A stretch of DNA of 64,000 bases from the NCBI GenBank assembly GCA_947493535.1, contig CANLRK010000006.1, positions 62,001 through 126,000 of the forward strand, given 5' to 3'. This stretch comes from an uncultured Flavobacteriaceae bacterium. GTDB lineage: Bacteria; Bacteroidota; Bacteroidia; Flavobacteriales; Flavobacteriaceae. Numbering within the stretch: the first letter of the stretch is position 1; every line of letters starts with the position of its first letter. A model generated the notes under the pieces. That model ran no database searches and was not told where the DNA came from. It was given only the letters and a program-made list of their open reading frames with translations. A program made the position numbers and the translations under genes. This document shows, in pieces, positions 54,305-63,471 of this stretch.

Positions 54305-56440
54305 CTATTTAGAAATTCCTTCTAGATTCAACAAGAAAGCATATTCCTCTGCGATCTCCTTTAACGCCTCAAAACGCCCTGATGCACCTCCATGCCCAGA
54401 ATCCATATCACACTTAAATAACAATAAGTTATTATCGGTTTTAAGTTCTCTTAACTTAGCTGTCCATTTAGCAGGTTCAAAATATTGTACTTGCGAATCA
54501 TGAAACCCGGTAATGATTAACGTATTTGGATAATTTTGTGCAACTACATTATCATATGGCGAATAAGATTTCATGTAATCATAATATTTTTTTTCATTCG
54601 GATTTCCCCATTCATCATACTCACCAGTGGTTAAAGGAATAGAATCATCAAGCATGGTTGTAACAACATCTACAAAAGGAACAGATGCTACTACACCATT
54701 GTATAGCTCAGGATTCATATTCATCACTGCCCCCATTAATAAGCCTCCTGCACTTCCCCCCATAGCATATAAGTGTTTTGCTGAAGTATATTTTTCTGCA
54801 ATTAAATATTTTGAGCAGTCAATAAAATCCGTAAACGTATTCATTTTTTTAAATAGCTTCCCATCTTCATACCATTCTCTTCCTAAATATTCACTACCTC
54901 TAATATGAGCTAGAGCAAACACAAAACCTCTGTCTAACAAACTTAACCTCGTAGTACTAAAACTATCTGGTATTGTATATCCATAAGACCCGTAAGCATA
55001 TTGTAATAATGGTGTATTTTCATTTAATGGTGTATCTTTTCTATACACTAACGATATTGCTACCTTTGCTCCGTCTCGTGCAGTTGCCCATACACGTTTA
55101 GAAGTGTAATTTTCTTTATCAAATTTCCCTCCTAATACTTCCTGCTCTTTTTTTACCTCCTTCTCTTTTGTTTTCATATTAAAATCAATAGTTGAAGCTG
55201 GCGTTGTAAAGGAATTATATCCGTAACGTAATATATCAGTATCAAAATCAACATTTACAGAAGTATACGCAGCATATGTTTCACTATCAAAAGGCAAGTA
55301 ATATGATTCCGCTCCGTCCCAACGAGTTATTTTTATTTTAGATAGCCCTTTCTCACGTTCACTTACCACCAAATAATCTTTAAAAATCTCAATTTCTTCT
55401 AATAAAACATTTGCTCTATGTGGAATATAATCAGTCCAATTTTCTTTTAAGGTTTTATTTTCTGGAGTAACCATTAATTTAAAATTGGTAGCATTGTCTT
55501 TATTTGTTGTTATAAAAAACTTATCGTCAAAGTGTGCAATATCGTACTCTAAACCTCGTTCACGTGGCTGAAATATTTTAAAATCTGCTTCAGGTGTATT
55601 CGCATTTAAAATTCTATATTCATTAGTTAATGTGCTATTTGCTCCTATGATTAAATATTTTTTTGATTTTGTTTTATACACGAACGTACTAAAGGTTTCA
55701 TCAGTTTCGTGGTACACTTCTTTATCATTCTTAGGATTATCATTTAAAAAGTGCTTGTATATTCTGTTAGGACGTAAGGTTTCTTCATCTTTTTTAGTAT
55801 AAAACAACGTCATGTTATCATTTGCCCAAGTTGACCCTCCTGTAGTGTTTTCTATCTTATATGGCAACACCTCTCCTGTTGCTATATTTTTAACTTGAAT
55901 TACATACTGGCGTCTACTTACAGTGTCTACTCCAAAGGCAACGTATTTATTATTCGGACTCACATTAATACCACTTAGATGAAAATAAGATTGCCCTTTA
56001 GCCATTTCATTACAATCAAATAGTATTTCTTCATCTGCAGTTAAAGAATCTTTTTTTCTTGTATAAATAGGGTAATCTTTTCCTGTCTCAAATTTAGTAA
56101 TGTACCAATATCCGTTATATTTATAAGGAACTGAAGCATCATCTTCTTTAATTCTTCCTTTCATTTCATTAAACAAAACGCTTTGAAACTCTTTCGTTTC
56201 ATTGGTCATTTTATTATAATAATCATTCTCACGTTCTAGATAATCAATAACCTCTTCATTATCCTTTTCATTTAACCAATAATAATTATCCACTCTAACA
56301 TCTCCATGTTTTTCAAGAGTTTTAGGTTTCTTTTCTGCCATTGGAGCGGAAACTACTTCTATCGTTTTCATAGGTTTATCTTTTTTACAAGCGACTGCAA
56401 AAATAAGCGTAAGAATAAGTACTGAAAGCTTTTTTATCAT
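54305..56440 (-). CDS. S9-family oligopeptidase (PtrB-like) lipoprotein
   Basis: Serine oligopeptidase of 711 residues, cleaving short peptides at basic residues in the family prototype (oligopeptidase B). The N-terminus MIKKLSVLILTLIFAVACKK is a lipoprotein signal with the acylated Cys at residue 18. A seven-bladed propeller domain (about 80-430) is followed by the alpha/beta-hydrolase domain. The nucleophile Ser is in AMGGSAGGLLMGAV, the Asp in TGFHDSQVQYFEP and the His in DSGHGGASG. It probably works in the periplasm. Confidence 0.9.
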   Translation of the reverse strand: MIKKLSVLILTLIFAVACKKDKPMKTIEVVSAPMAEKKPKTLEKHGDVRVDNYYWLNEKDNEEVIDYLERENDYYNKMTNETKEFQSVLFNEMKGRIKEDDASVPYKYNGYWYITKFETGKDYPIYTRKKDSLTADEEILFDCNEMAKGQSYFHLSGINVSPNNKYVAFGVDTVSRRQYVIQVKNIATGEVLPYKIENTTGGSTWANDNMTLFYTKKDEETLRPNRIYKHFLNDNPKNDKEVYHETDETFSTFVYKTKSKKYLIIGANSTLTNEYRILNANTPEADFKIFQPRERGLEYDIAHFDDKFFITTNKDNATNFKLMVTPENKTLKENWTDYIPHRANVLLEEIEIFKDYLVVSEREKGLSKIKITRWDGAESYYLPFDSETYAAYTSVNVDFDTDILRYGYNSFTTPASTIDFNMKTKEKEVKKEQEVLGGKFDKENYTSKRVWATARDGAKVAISLVYRKDTPLNENTPLLQYAYGSYGYTIPDSFSTTRLSLLDRGFVFALAHIRGSEYLGREWYEDGKLFKKMNTFTDFIDCSKYLIAEKYTSAKHLYAMGGSAGGLLMGAVMNMNPELYNGVVASVPFVDVVTTMLDDSIPLTTGEYDEWGNPNEKKYYDYMKSYSPYDNVVAQNYPNTLIITGFHDSQVQYFEPAKWTAKLRELKTDNNLLLFKCDMDSGHGGASGRFEALKEIAEEYAFLLNLEGISK

Positions 56441-56506
56441 TTTATTTAGTATTTTCGAACTCTTAAAAGTACAAAATCTATTTACTAATACTAAAATTCA
56501 ATAGAA

Positions 56507-56830
56507 ATGTTTGGAGATTTAATGGGTATGATGGGTAAAATAAAAGAAACCCAAGCAAAAGTTGAAGCTACTAAGGAACGCTTAAACAATGTATTAATTG
56601 ACGAAAATAGTTCGGATAATCTTTTAAAAATAACTTTAACTGCTAACAGAGAAATAAAAAATATTTCGATTAGTGACGAATTATTAGAAGATAAAGAGCA
56701 ATTGGAAGACTATTTAATACTTACTTTAAATAAAGCTATTACCAAAGCCACTAATGTTCAAGAAGCTGAGCTTGGTGCTGTTGCGAAAGAAGGTATGCCC
56801 AACATACCAGGTATGGATATGTTTAAATAA
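56507..56830 (+). CDS. YbaB/EbfC family nucleoid-associated protein
   Basis: Small DNA-binding protein of 107 residues. The start [26 protein letters not shown] and C-terminal [18 protein letters not shown] are the Bacteroidota form of the family; the fold is a homodimer of mixed helix and strands. In E. coli ybaB is near recR and dnaX, but not here. The gene is between the oligopeptidase and OmpA genes and ends at a shared terminator. Confidence 0.9.
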   Translation: MFGDLMGMMGKIKETQAKVEATKERLNNVLIDENSSDNLLKITLTANREIKNISISDELLEDKEQLEDYLILTLNKAITKATNVQEAELGAVAKEGMPNIPGMDMFK

Positions 56831-56831
56831 T

Positions 56832-56859
56832 AAAAAAGGCTGCAATTGCAGCCTTTTTT
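56832..56859. terminator. Bidirectional terminator between ybaB and the OmpA gene
   Basis: Perfect palindrome AAAAAAGGCTGCAA / TTGCAGCCTTTTTT (56832-56845 and 56846-56859). It lies two bases after the ybaB stop. Confidence 0.88.
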
Positions 56860-56879
56860 ATTATTTAAACATTAATTTA

Positions 56880-57983
56880 TTACTCATTATTTATCATCCT
56901 AAACTGAGTCCTTCTATTAGCTCTGTGCTCTCTTTCTGTACATGAAACTCCATCAGAACATCTGTTTAATAGTTGGCGTTCACCATACCCATTAGAAACT
57001 AATCTGCTCGGGTTAATCCCTTTACTTATTAAATAATTTGAAACAGCTTGTGCTCTTCTTTCTGATAGTACTTGATTACTTTCTGCTGTACCTCTAGCAT
57101 CTGTATGTGAAGCTATTTCTACTTTTGAACCTGCATTATTATTTAAAACAGGTAGTAATTTTGCATCTATCTCAGCTTTAGCACTAGCAGTTAATGTTGC
57201 GCTTCCTAAATTCCAGTTAATATTCAAATTTGTGTACTCTAATAAAGCACAATCTACTTCCTTCCATTCAGTTAAACCTCCTTTTGTTTTTAACACTTCT
57301 TTGGTTACTGTTTTATAAACCGCTTCTACTGTTTCTTCTACAGTTTTTGCAGGAGTATCTACCACCGTTTTAGTAATTGTAGCATATTTAGCAGGAATTT
57401 CTATTTCTTCTACTCTTGCAGGTGCTGTAACAACCTTTTTAGTATATGAACTTGCTTTCTCTGCAATTGCACTACTAGATACTGAAGCATCGTTTGCTAA
57501 TACTTTAGTTTTTATCGTTACATACTCTGCAGGATAACCTTTATAACACCAATACCTACAATCATTAGGATCAGATGAGTCACAATCTGGAGCTTTAGCT
57601 CCAAGTTCCCATTGTGAATACGCTGGTTTAATTTCTACTGTTTCAGAACTTGGTGATAATCTTGCAGGATCAATACTCAGTGCGTCTGCTCCTTGTTTTT
57701 TAACGTAAGAAACCGCTTCTGTCCCCCAAACTGCAGGGATAACTCTTAATTGTTTACTAGCTTCTTTAACTACTACCTGTTCCGTAACTGTCTTATACGT
57801 TGCTGGTATAACCCTTAATTTCTTATATGCAGGGCTTATCATTACTTTTACTTCTTGATTTTCATACACATCAGGTGTTGTACAACGTACATAACATTTT
57901 CCTGGTTCAGGGTTAGCCGGTAAATCTTGTGCTAAAATTGTACCTGAAATCAACATTATTCCCCATAATAATACTTTTTTCAT
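56880..57983 (-). CDS. OmpA-family protein with internal repeats
   Basis: Exported protein of 367 residues. Signal peptide MKKVLLWGIMLISGTILA. The mature N-terminal half carries repeats of about 25-30 residues built around I-P-A-x-Y-x-T-V/I-T: LRVIPATYKTVTEQVVVKEA, LRVIPAVWGTEAVSYVKKQG, EIPAKYATITKTVVDTPA and EEAVYKTVTKEVLKTKGG. The C-terminal OmpA domain has EIASHTDARGTAESNQVLSERRAQAVSNYL and RTQFRMI. Cys pairs near PGKCYVRC and DCRYWCYKG suggest disulfides. It is probably an outer-membrane/peptidoglycan anchor; the repeat partner is unknown. Confidence 0.83.
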   Translation of the reverse strand: MKKVLLWGIMLISGTILAQDLPANPEPGKCYVRCTTPDVYENQEVKVMISPAYKKLRVIPATYKTVTEQVVVKEASKQLRVIPAVWGTEAVSYVKKQGADALSIDPARLSPSSETVEIKPAYSQWELGAKAPDCDSSDPNDCRYWCYKGYPAEYVTIKTKVLANDASVSSSAIAEKASSYTKKVVTAPARVEEIEIPAKYATITKTVVDTPAKTVEETVEAVYKTVTKEVLKTKGGLTEWKEVDCALLEYTNLNINWNLGSATLTASAKAEIDAKLLPVLNNNAGSKVEIASHTDARGTAESNQVLSERRAQAVSNYLISKGINPSRLVSNGYGERQLLNRCSDGVSCTEREHRANRRTQFRMINNE

Positions 57984-58094
57984 AATTCATTTGGTTTTTA
58001 GTTAGTTTAAAAAGTTTCATTTTAAATTTACAAAAAATGAACATAAAAACAAACTTAACCGGCTAAAAATCAATTAAATAAAATCCACCCTGCT

Positions 58095-59114
58095 CTAAAA
58101 ACCTCTCAATATATCAATACATTTTTGGTGCATCTCATCAGTATAATCTAAATGTGTTACCATACGCAACTTTCCTTCCCCCATACCAATAAAAAAAATG
58201 TTTTTTTCTTTCATTTTTGCAATAAAAAAATCATTATCAATATCATCTTGTATAGTGAATATTACAATGTTTGTTTCTACAGGCTCTACATGTTTTACAA
58301 AGTCACATTCAGTTAAAACAGCTGCTAAATCTTTGGCTTTTTCATGATCTTGAACTAAACGCTCTACATTATTATCTAATGCATAAATGGCCGCCGCTGC
58401 TAAATATCCTGCTTGGCGCATACCTCCTCCAAAAAGTTTTCTTATACGCGATGCTTTTTGCATATCTAGCTTACTTCCCATTAATACTGAACCTACAGGC
58501 GCCCCCAACCCTTTTGATAAACATATCGAAATTGTATCAAACAATGCTCCATACTGTTTGGGTGATTCATTTTTTGCTACTAATGCATTAAATAATCGAG
58601 CCCCATCCAAATGGTACTTGAGTTCATTTTCTTCACAAACGTGCTTTATTTTTTTCAACTCTTCAAAATCCCAACAAGCTCCACCTCCCTTATTCGTAGT
58701 GTTTTCTATGCATACCAAACTAGAATACGGCAAATGAATATTACCCTTATCTGTTAATGCTTGTTTTAATTGCATAGCTGTAAACATACCGCGCTTACCA
58801 TTTAATAAACTACAGGTTACTCCAGAATTAAAAGCAGCCCCACCTCCTTCAAAATTATATACATGTGCATATTTATCACAATACATTTTATCTCCTGGTT
58901 GTGTATGTAACTTTATAGCTACTTGATTTGCCATTGTTCCAGACGGAAAAAACAAGGCTGCTTCCATACCAAACATAGTTGCTACTTTTACTTGTAACTC
59001 ATTTACTGTAGGGTCATCTCCAAACACATCATCACCTACTTTTGCATGCATCATAGCAGCTAACATTTCTTTAGTTGGACGAGTAACAGTATCACTTATT
59101 AAATTAATTTCCAT
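58095..59114 (-). CDS. ltaE: Low-specificity threonine aldolase
   Basis: PLP enzyme that splits threonine or allo-threonine to glycine and acetaldehyde. The 340-residue protein starts [18 protein letters not shown] and has the Schiff-base Lys in [16 protein letters not shown], the Asp in [10 protein letters not shown] and the conserved [15 protein letters not shown]. The start at 59114 is preferred over MIMEI at 59120 because it gives the usual family N-terminus. It is divergent from prfB. Confidence 0.9.
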   Translation of the reverse strand: MEINLISDTVTRPTKEMLAAMMHAKVGDDVFGDDPTVNELQVKVATMFGMEAALFFPSGTMANQVAIKLHTQPGDKMYCDKYAHVYNFEGGGAAFNSGVTCSLLNGKRGMFTAMQLKQALTDKGNIHLPYSSLVCIENTTNKGGGACWDFEELKKIKHVCEENELKYHLDGARLFNALVAKNESPKQYGALFDTISICLSKGLGAPVGSVLMGSKLDMQKASRIRKLFGGGMRQAGYLAAAAIYALDNNVERLVQDHEKAKDLAAVLTECDFVKHVEPVETNIVIFTIQDDIDNDFFIAKMKEKNIFFIGMGEGKLRMVTHLDYTDEMHQKCIDILRGF

Positions 59115-59132
59115 AATCAATGTTAAAAATTC

Positions 59133-59140
59133 TATTTTTG
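59133..59140 (+). promoter_or_regulatory. -7 box of prfB
   Basis: TATTTTTG matches TAnnTTTG, 23 bases before the prfB ATG at 59163, in the short divergent gap. Confidence 0.5.
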
Positions 59141-59162
59141 TGGTTTAAAAGTAAGCAATTAT

Positions 59163-60272
59163 ATGATATCATCAGAACAAAATAAAGACATAATAGCCCG
59201 CCTTAGCGCCCTGAAAAGATATCTGAATATCGATGCTAAAAAAATTGAAATTTCAAACGAAGAAGAAAAAACATTCGACCCTAATTTTTGGAACAATCCT
59301 AAAGAAGCTGAATTGGTAATGAAATCGCTTCGAGTGAAAAAAAAATGGGTAAACGATTACAATACAGCTAATAGTTTAGTAGAGGAACTTCAAATTCTTC
59401 TTGAATTTTATAACGATGGAGAAGTTTCTGAAAAGGAAATTACTTTACTTTACAACAAAGCCAATACACTTATTGAAGATTTAGAATTTAAAAATATGCT
59501 TTCTGAAGAAGGTGATTCTTTAAGTGCTGTGTTACAAATTACAGCTGGAGCTGGAGGTACTGAAAGCTGCGATTGGGCAGAAATGCTTTTACGCATGTAT
59601 CTTATGTATTGCGAAGACCAAGGTTTTAAGGTTAAAGAATTAAATTATCAAGCAGGAGATGTAGCAGGTATAAAAACCGTAACCATTGAAATTGAAGGAG
59701 ATTTTGCTTTTGGTTGGCTTAAAGGTGAAAATGGAGTACACCGTTTAGTACGCATCTCTCCTTTTGATAGCAACGCTAAACGTCATACTTCCTTTGCTTC
59801 AGTATATGTTTATCCTTCTGTTGACGATACTATAGAGATAGCCATAAACCCGGCAGATATTGAAATTGTTACTTCGCGCTCAAGCGGAGCCGGAGGACAA
59901 AATGTAAACAAAGTTGAAACAAAAGTTCAGTTAACGCATAAACCTACAGGTATACAAATTTCATGCTCTGAAACTCGATCGCAACAAGATAACCGTACGC
60001 GCGCCATGCAAATGTTAAAATCGCAACTGTATGAAATTGAACTTAAAAAACAACAAGAAGCGCGTTCTAGCATAGAAGATAGTAAAATGAAAATTGAATG
60101 GGGAAGCCAAATACGAAACTACGTAATGCACCCCTATAAATTAGTGAAAGACGTTAGAACAGCACACGAAACAGGTAATGTAGATGCTGTTATGAATGGA
60201 AAAATTGACAGCTTCTTAAAAGCTTATTTAATGATGATGGGGCAAAAAGAAACCAATAACAATACCATATAA
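59163..60272 (+). CDS. prfB: Peptide chain release factor 2, no programmed frameshift
   Basis: RF2 reads UAA and UGA stop codons. The 369-residue protein has the GGQ motif in [18 protein letters not shown] (about residue 246) and [23 protein letters not shown]. It is read in one frame. In many bacteria a +1 frameshift at CTT-TGA near codon 25 is needed, but here that site is AGATATCTGAATATC, coding R-Y-L-N-I in frame with no slippery stop. Expression is thus not autoregulated by that route. arsC-like gene follows two bases later. Confidence 0.95.
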   Translation: MISSEQNKDIIARLSALKRYLNIDAKKIEISNEEEKTFDPNFWNNPKEAELVMKSLRVKKKWVNDYNTANSLVEELQILLEFYNDGEVSEKEITLLYNKANTLIEDLEFKNMLSEEGDSLSAVLQITAGAGGTESCDWAEMLLRMYLMYCEDQGFKVKELNYQAGDVAGIKTVTIEIEGDFAFGWLKGENGVHRLVRISPFDSNAKRHTSFASVYVYPSVDDTIEIAINPADIEIVTSRSSGAGGQNVNKVETKVQLTHKPTGIQISCSETRSQQDNRTRAMQMLKSQLYEIELKKQQEARSSIEDSKMKIEWGSQIRNYVMHPYKLVKDVRTAHETGNVDAVMNGKIDSFLKAYLMMMGQKETNNNTI

Positions 60273-60274
60273 TT

Positions 60275-60616
60275 ATGATAAAAATATACCACAATAACAG
60301 ATGTAGTAAATCACGTAACGGATTAGCTATTTTAGAACAGTCCGGAAAAGAATTTGAGGTTGTAAAATATTTAGAAACACCTCCTACTATTGAAGAGTTG
60401 ACACATATTATTTCCCTTTTAAAAATTAAACCCATTGAGTTGGTGCGTAAAAACGAAGCCATTTGGAAAGAAAATTTTAAAGGTAAAGAATTATCAGATT
60501 CACAAATAATTACTGCTATGGTAAATAACCCTAAGTTAATAGAGCGCCCTATAGTAGTTACCAATACCAAAGCTGTAGTTGGAAGACCTCCAGAAAAAAT
60601 AACTGATATCCTTTAA
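60275..60616 (+). CDS. ArsC-family (Spx/arsenate reductase-like) protein
   Basis: Thioredoxin-fold protein of 113 residues in the ArsC/Spx/YffB group. The active-site Cys is in NNRCSKSRNGLAIL (residue 10) and the Arg in LIERPIVVTNTKAVVGRPPE. Most members reduce arsenate with glutaredoxin, and some have other thiol roles. It starts two bases after prfB on the same strand, so it is co-transcribed. No other arsenic genes are nearby. Confidence 0.85.
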   Translation: MIKIYHNNRCSKSRNGLAILEQSGKEFEVVKYLETPPTIEELTHIISLLKIKPIELVRKNEAIWKENFKGKELSDSQIITAMVNNPKLIERPIVVTNTKAVVGRPPEKITDIL

Positions 60617-60649
60617 CACACATTTAACTATAACTCCTGCTTGTATTCG

Positions 60650-60657
60650 TATTTTTG
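60650..60657 (+). promoter_or_regulatory. -7 box of the beta-barrel receptor gene
   Basis: TATTTTTG matches TAnnTTTG, 21 bases before the ATG at 60679. Confidence 0.5.
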
Positions 60658-60678
60658 CAACTTCAACTATGTTATTAA

Positions 60679-63087
60679 ATGAAACTAATTTTCAAAATTT
60701 CTATTGTACTATTTTTAGTATGCACCAATAGTGTTTTTGCTCAAAATAGCGAAGTTACTGTTAATGGTAAAGTAATAGAAAAACTTAGCAACCAAGCTTT
60801 AGAATATGCTACTATAGTTTTAAAGAAAAACGATACAGGAAAAGTAACCGGAGGAATTACTGATGTAAATGGCAGTTTTTCCATTAAGGTGCCTAAAGGT
60901 ATTTATGAAATTTCAATTGAATTTTTAGGCTTTCAACCTGTTGTATTTAAAAACAAATTACTAAACGCAAACACTAATCTGGGTAATATTGTTTTAGAAG
61001 AAGATGCAAATAGCCTTGACGAAGTTGAGATTATTGCTGAAAAAAGTACAGTAGAAATCCGCTTGGATAAAAAAATATACAACGTAGGAAAAGACATGAC
61101 TGTTAAAGGAGGTTCTGCAGCAGATGTGCTAGCTAATGTACCCTCAGTAACGGTTGACATTGAAGGAGCTGTAGCGTTAAGAGGTAATGAAAATGTACGC
61201 ATTTTAATTAACGGTAAACCATCAACCTTTGCAAATGCTACTGATGCCTTACGCCAACTTCCTGCCGAGGCTATTGAAAAAGTAGAAGTTATCACCTCTC
61301 CATCTGCACGTTATGATGCCGAAGGAACAGCTGGTATTTTAAACATCGTGTTACGAAAAGGAAAAGCCTTAGGCTTTAATGGTTCTTTTACCTTAAACAC
61401 AGGGATCCCTACAAATTACGGAGCTTCAACAAACCTAAATTTACGAACAAAAAAAGTAAATTATTTTACTACCCTAGGCTATAATTATAGTGATGCTCCT
61501 GGTAACGCATATTTTGAAAATGAATATTTACAAAACACCCCCAATAATCGCTTTCAAATTGAAAACAGAACCTATGATAGAGAACGTAAAAACTTTAATG
61601 CTCGCTTTGGTTTAGAATATTTTTTAACCAATAAAACCTCTTTAACTACAAGTGTTTTATACCGCAACTCTAATAGGCTTACCGATACAGGAATCCGTAC
61701 CAGTACACAAGATGTAAACCATACTCAAGAAGCATTTAAGCAAAGAAATGAACTAGAAGACGAGCAAGATGAAAGCATTGAATTCAACCTGAATTTTATG
61801 CAAAAATTTAAAACTGACGGACACCAATTAAGTTTTGACTTTAAAGTAGAAGCTACTGAAGACGACGAACTTGCTACCATACTAGGACAACAAACTTTCC
61901 CTAGCATAGTTGACGACCCTACCGAAAAAACTTCTAACCTCGAAGATCAAATGCGCTATTTAATTCAGGCAGATTATGTACTGCCTATTGGTGAAAAAGC
62001 ACAGTTTGAAGCAGGGTTTAGAAGCAATATGAGTAATCAAGATAATGATTATGTGCTACAACGTGAGCAAAGTCCCGGAGTATTTGTTATAGATAGCTCC
62101 CTTTCAAACCTTTTTATTTATAATGAGCATGTACATGCCTTGTATTCGCAGTACGGAAATAAATTTGGAAAACTTTCAGCTTTAGTAGGTCTTCGTATGG
62201 AAATTTCTGATATAGACGTAAAAGTAGAAGGAACAACATTAGATAGTAATAAAAATTATACCGAGTTTTTCCCAACTTTAAACTTAGCTTATGAGCTTAA
62301 TGAAGATGAAAGCATAACCTTAGGCTATAACCGTCGTATCAGAAGGCCACGCTCATGGTTTATTAATCCTTTTCCTTCGAGAGCTAGTGAAAATAACATC
62401 TTTCAAGGAAACCCAGATTTAGATCCTTCTTATTCTAACGGAGCTGATTTAGGATACTTAAAAAAATGGGATAAACTAACTTTTAGTACTTCTGTGTATT
62501 ATAATCATGCTACAGATGTATTCCAATTTGTACGTCAAGCCGACTCTTCTGACCCAACAATAACAATTACTTCGCCTCAAAATATTGCTTCAGAAGACAG
62601 GTATGGTATTGAATTTTCTTTCAACTACAACCCGTTTAAATGGTGGAAATTAAATAGTAACTTCAACTTTTTTAGAAGTACTCTTGATGGTAAAAATATT
62701 ATTCCAAATTCTGAAAATAACAGCTGGTTTACGCGCTTAAACTCAAGAGTAAAACTACCTGCTAAAATTGATTGGCAAACTACTTTTAATTACAGAGGGC
62801 CGCAAGAAAACTTTCAAAGAAAAAACAAAGGAATAGCAACAATTAATCTTGCTTTTAGTAAAGATATTTTAAAAGACAAAGGAACACTCTCATTAAATGT
62901 AAGTGATCTTTTCAATTCAAGAAAAAGAATTTCAGACACTTATATAGATGGTGTTACCCAAAGCTATAGTGAGTTTCAATGGAGAGAACGTCAAATACGA
63001 CTAAATTTCACCTACCGTTTAAACCAAAAGAAAAAAAGAAATCCTTCACAAAGAGAAGATAACGGTGGTGGTGAAGGAGGCTTTTAA
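60679..63087 (+). CDS. Outer-membrane beta-barrel receptor (TonB-dependent-like)
   Basis: Outer-membrane protein of 802 residues. Signal peptide MKLIFKISIVLFLVCTNSVFA. A carboxypeptidase-like domain (VNGKVIEKLSNQALEYATIVLKKNDTGKVTGGITDVNG) precedes a plug (SAADVLANVPSVTVDIEGAVALRGNENVRILINGKPS). The barrel ends at IRLNFTYRLNQKKKR with a Gly/Glu-rich tail. This is the outer-membrane beta-barrel (OMP_b-brl_3) subgroup. Substrate unknown. A 23-bp palindrome covers its stop codon. Confidence 0.87.
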   Translation: MKLIFKISIVLFLVCTNSVFAQNSEVTVNGKVIEKLSNQALEYATIVLKKNDTGKVTGGITDVNGSFSIKVPKGIYEISIEFLGFQPVVFKNKLLNANTNLGNIVLEEDANSLDEVEIIAEKSTVEIRLDKKIYNVGKDMTVKGGSAADVLANVPSVTVDIEGAVALRGNENVRILINGKPSTFANATDALRQLPAEAIEKVEVITSPSARYDAEGTAGILNIVLRKGKALGFNGSFTLNTGIPTNYGASTNLNLRTKKVNYFTTLGYNYSDAPGNAYFENEYLQNTPNNRFQIENRTYDRERKNFNARFGLEYFLTNKTSLTTSVLYRNSNRLTDTGIRTSTQDVNHTQEAFKQRNELEDEQDESIEFNLNFMQKFKTDGHQLSFDFKVEATEDDELATILGQQTFPSIVDDPTEKTSNLEDQMRYLIQADYVLPIGEKAQFEAGFRSNMSNQDNDYVLQREQSPGVFVIDSSLSNLFIYNEHVHALYSQYGNKFGKLSALVGLRMEISDIDVKVEGTTLDSNKNYTEFFPTLNLAYELNEDESITLGYNRRIRRPRSWFINPFPSRASENNIFQGNPDLDPSYSNGADLGYLKKWDKLTFSTSVYYNHATDVFQFVRQADSSDPTITITSPQNIASEDRYGIEFSFNYNPFKWWKLNSNFNFFRSTLDGKNIIPNSENNSWFTRLNSRVKLPAKIDWQTTFNYRGPQENFQRKNKGIATINLAFSKDILKDKGTLSLNVSDLFNSRKRISDTYIDGVTQSYSEFQWRERQIRLNFTYRLNQKKKRNPSQREDNGGGEGGF

Positions 63088-63130
63088 CCATAAAAAAGGA
63101 AACTCAATGAGTTTCCTTTTTTATGGTTAA
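63084..63130. terminator. Bidirectional terminator overlapping the receptor stop codon
   Basis: Arms 63084-63106 and 63108-63130 are a perfect 23-bp inverted repeat with a one-base center. It contains AAAAAAGGAAACTCA and its complement plus T6. It serves the receptor gene and the small membrane protein gene on the other strand. Confidence 0.88.
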
Positions 63131-63145
63131 GCAATATATAATATA

Positions 63146-63316
63146 TTACTTATTTTTCGCTGAGCGCTCTTCTTTAAGTTCTTTTAATCTTTCCATTAAT
63201 GAACCTCCTACCCAATAAGGAATTACAAAAGTTGCTAAAAAAATCAACAACCAAAACCCTATTGTTAAAATAGTTAAAAACGCTAAAAAACCTAAGTATT
63301 GATCAAAATCAAACAT
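63146..63316 (-). CDS. Small membrane protein, 56 aa
   Basis: Open frame from ATG 63316 to TAA 63146-63148. The protein starts MFDFDQYLGFLAFLTILTIGF and has one long or two short membrane helices (about residues 7-40). The cytoplasmic C-terminus is charged: MERLKELKEERSAKNK. Codon use is normal and it shares the bidirectional terminator. Its length is too small for routine gene calls. Function unknown. It is divergent from fumC. Confidence 0.75.
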   Translation of the reverse strand: MFDFDQYLGFLAFLTILTIGFWLLIFLATFVIPYWVGGSLMERLKELKEERSAKNK

Positions 63317-63434
63317 AATTTCCGGAAAATTTGAATTCGAGTCAAATATACTAGTTTAAATTCATTTACACTATACTCAAAATCAAATTTATTAACAAAA
63401 AAGAACAATTCTATTTTGTACAAAAATAAATACT

Positions 63435-63442
63435 TAAATTTG
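63435..63442 (+). promoter_or_regulatory. -7 box of fumC
   Basis: TAAATTTG matches TAnnTTTG. TTTG at 63415-63418 gives a 16-base spacer, slightly short of the usual 17-23. Confidence 0.5.
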
Positions 63443-63471
63443 TGCTCATTGAAAAAAACAGCATAATTACT

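Noticed and set aside
58271-58737. Plus-strand frames inside ltaE
   Set aside because: Shadows of the threonine aldolase gene in other frames.
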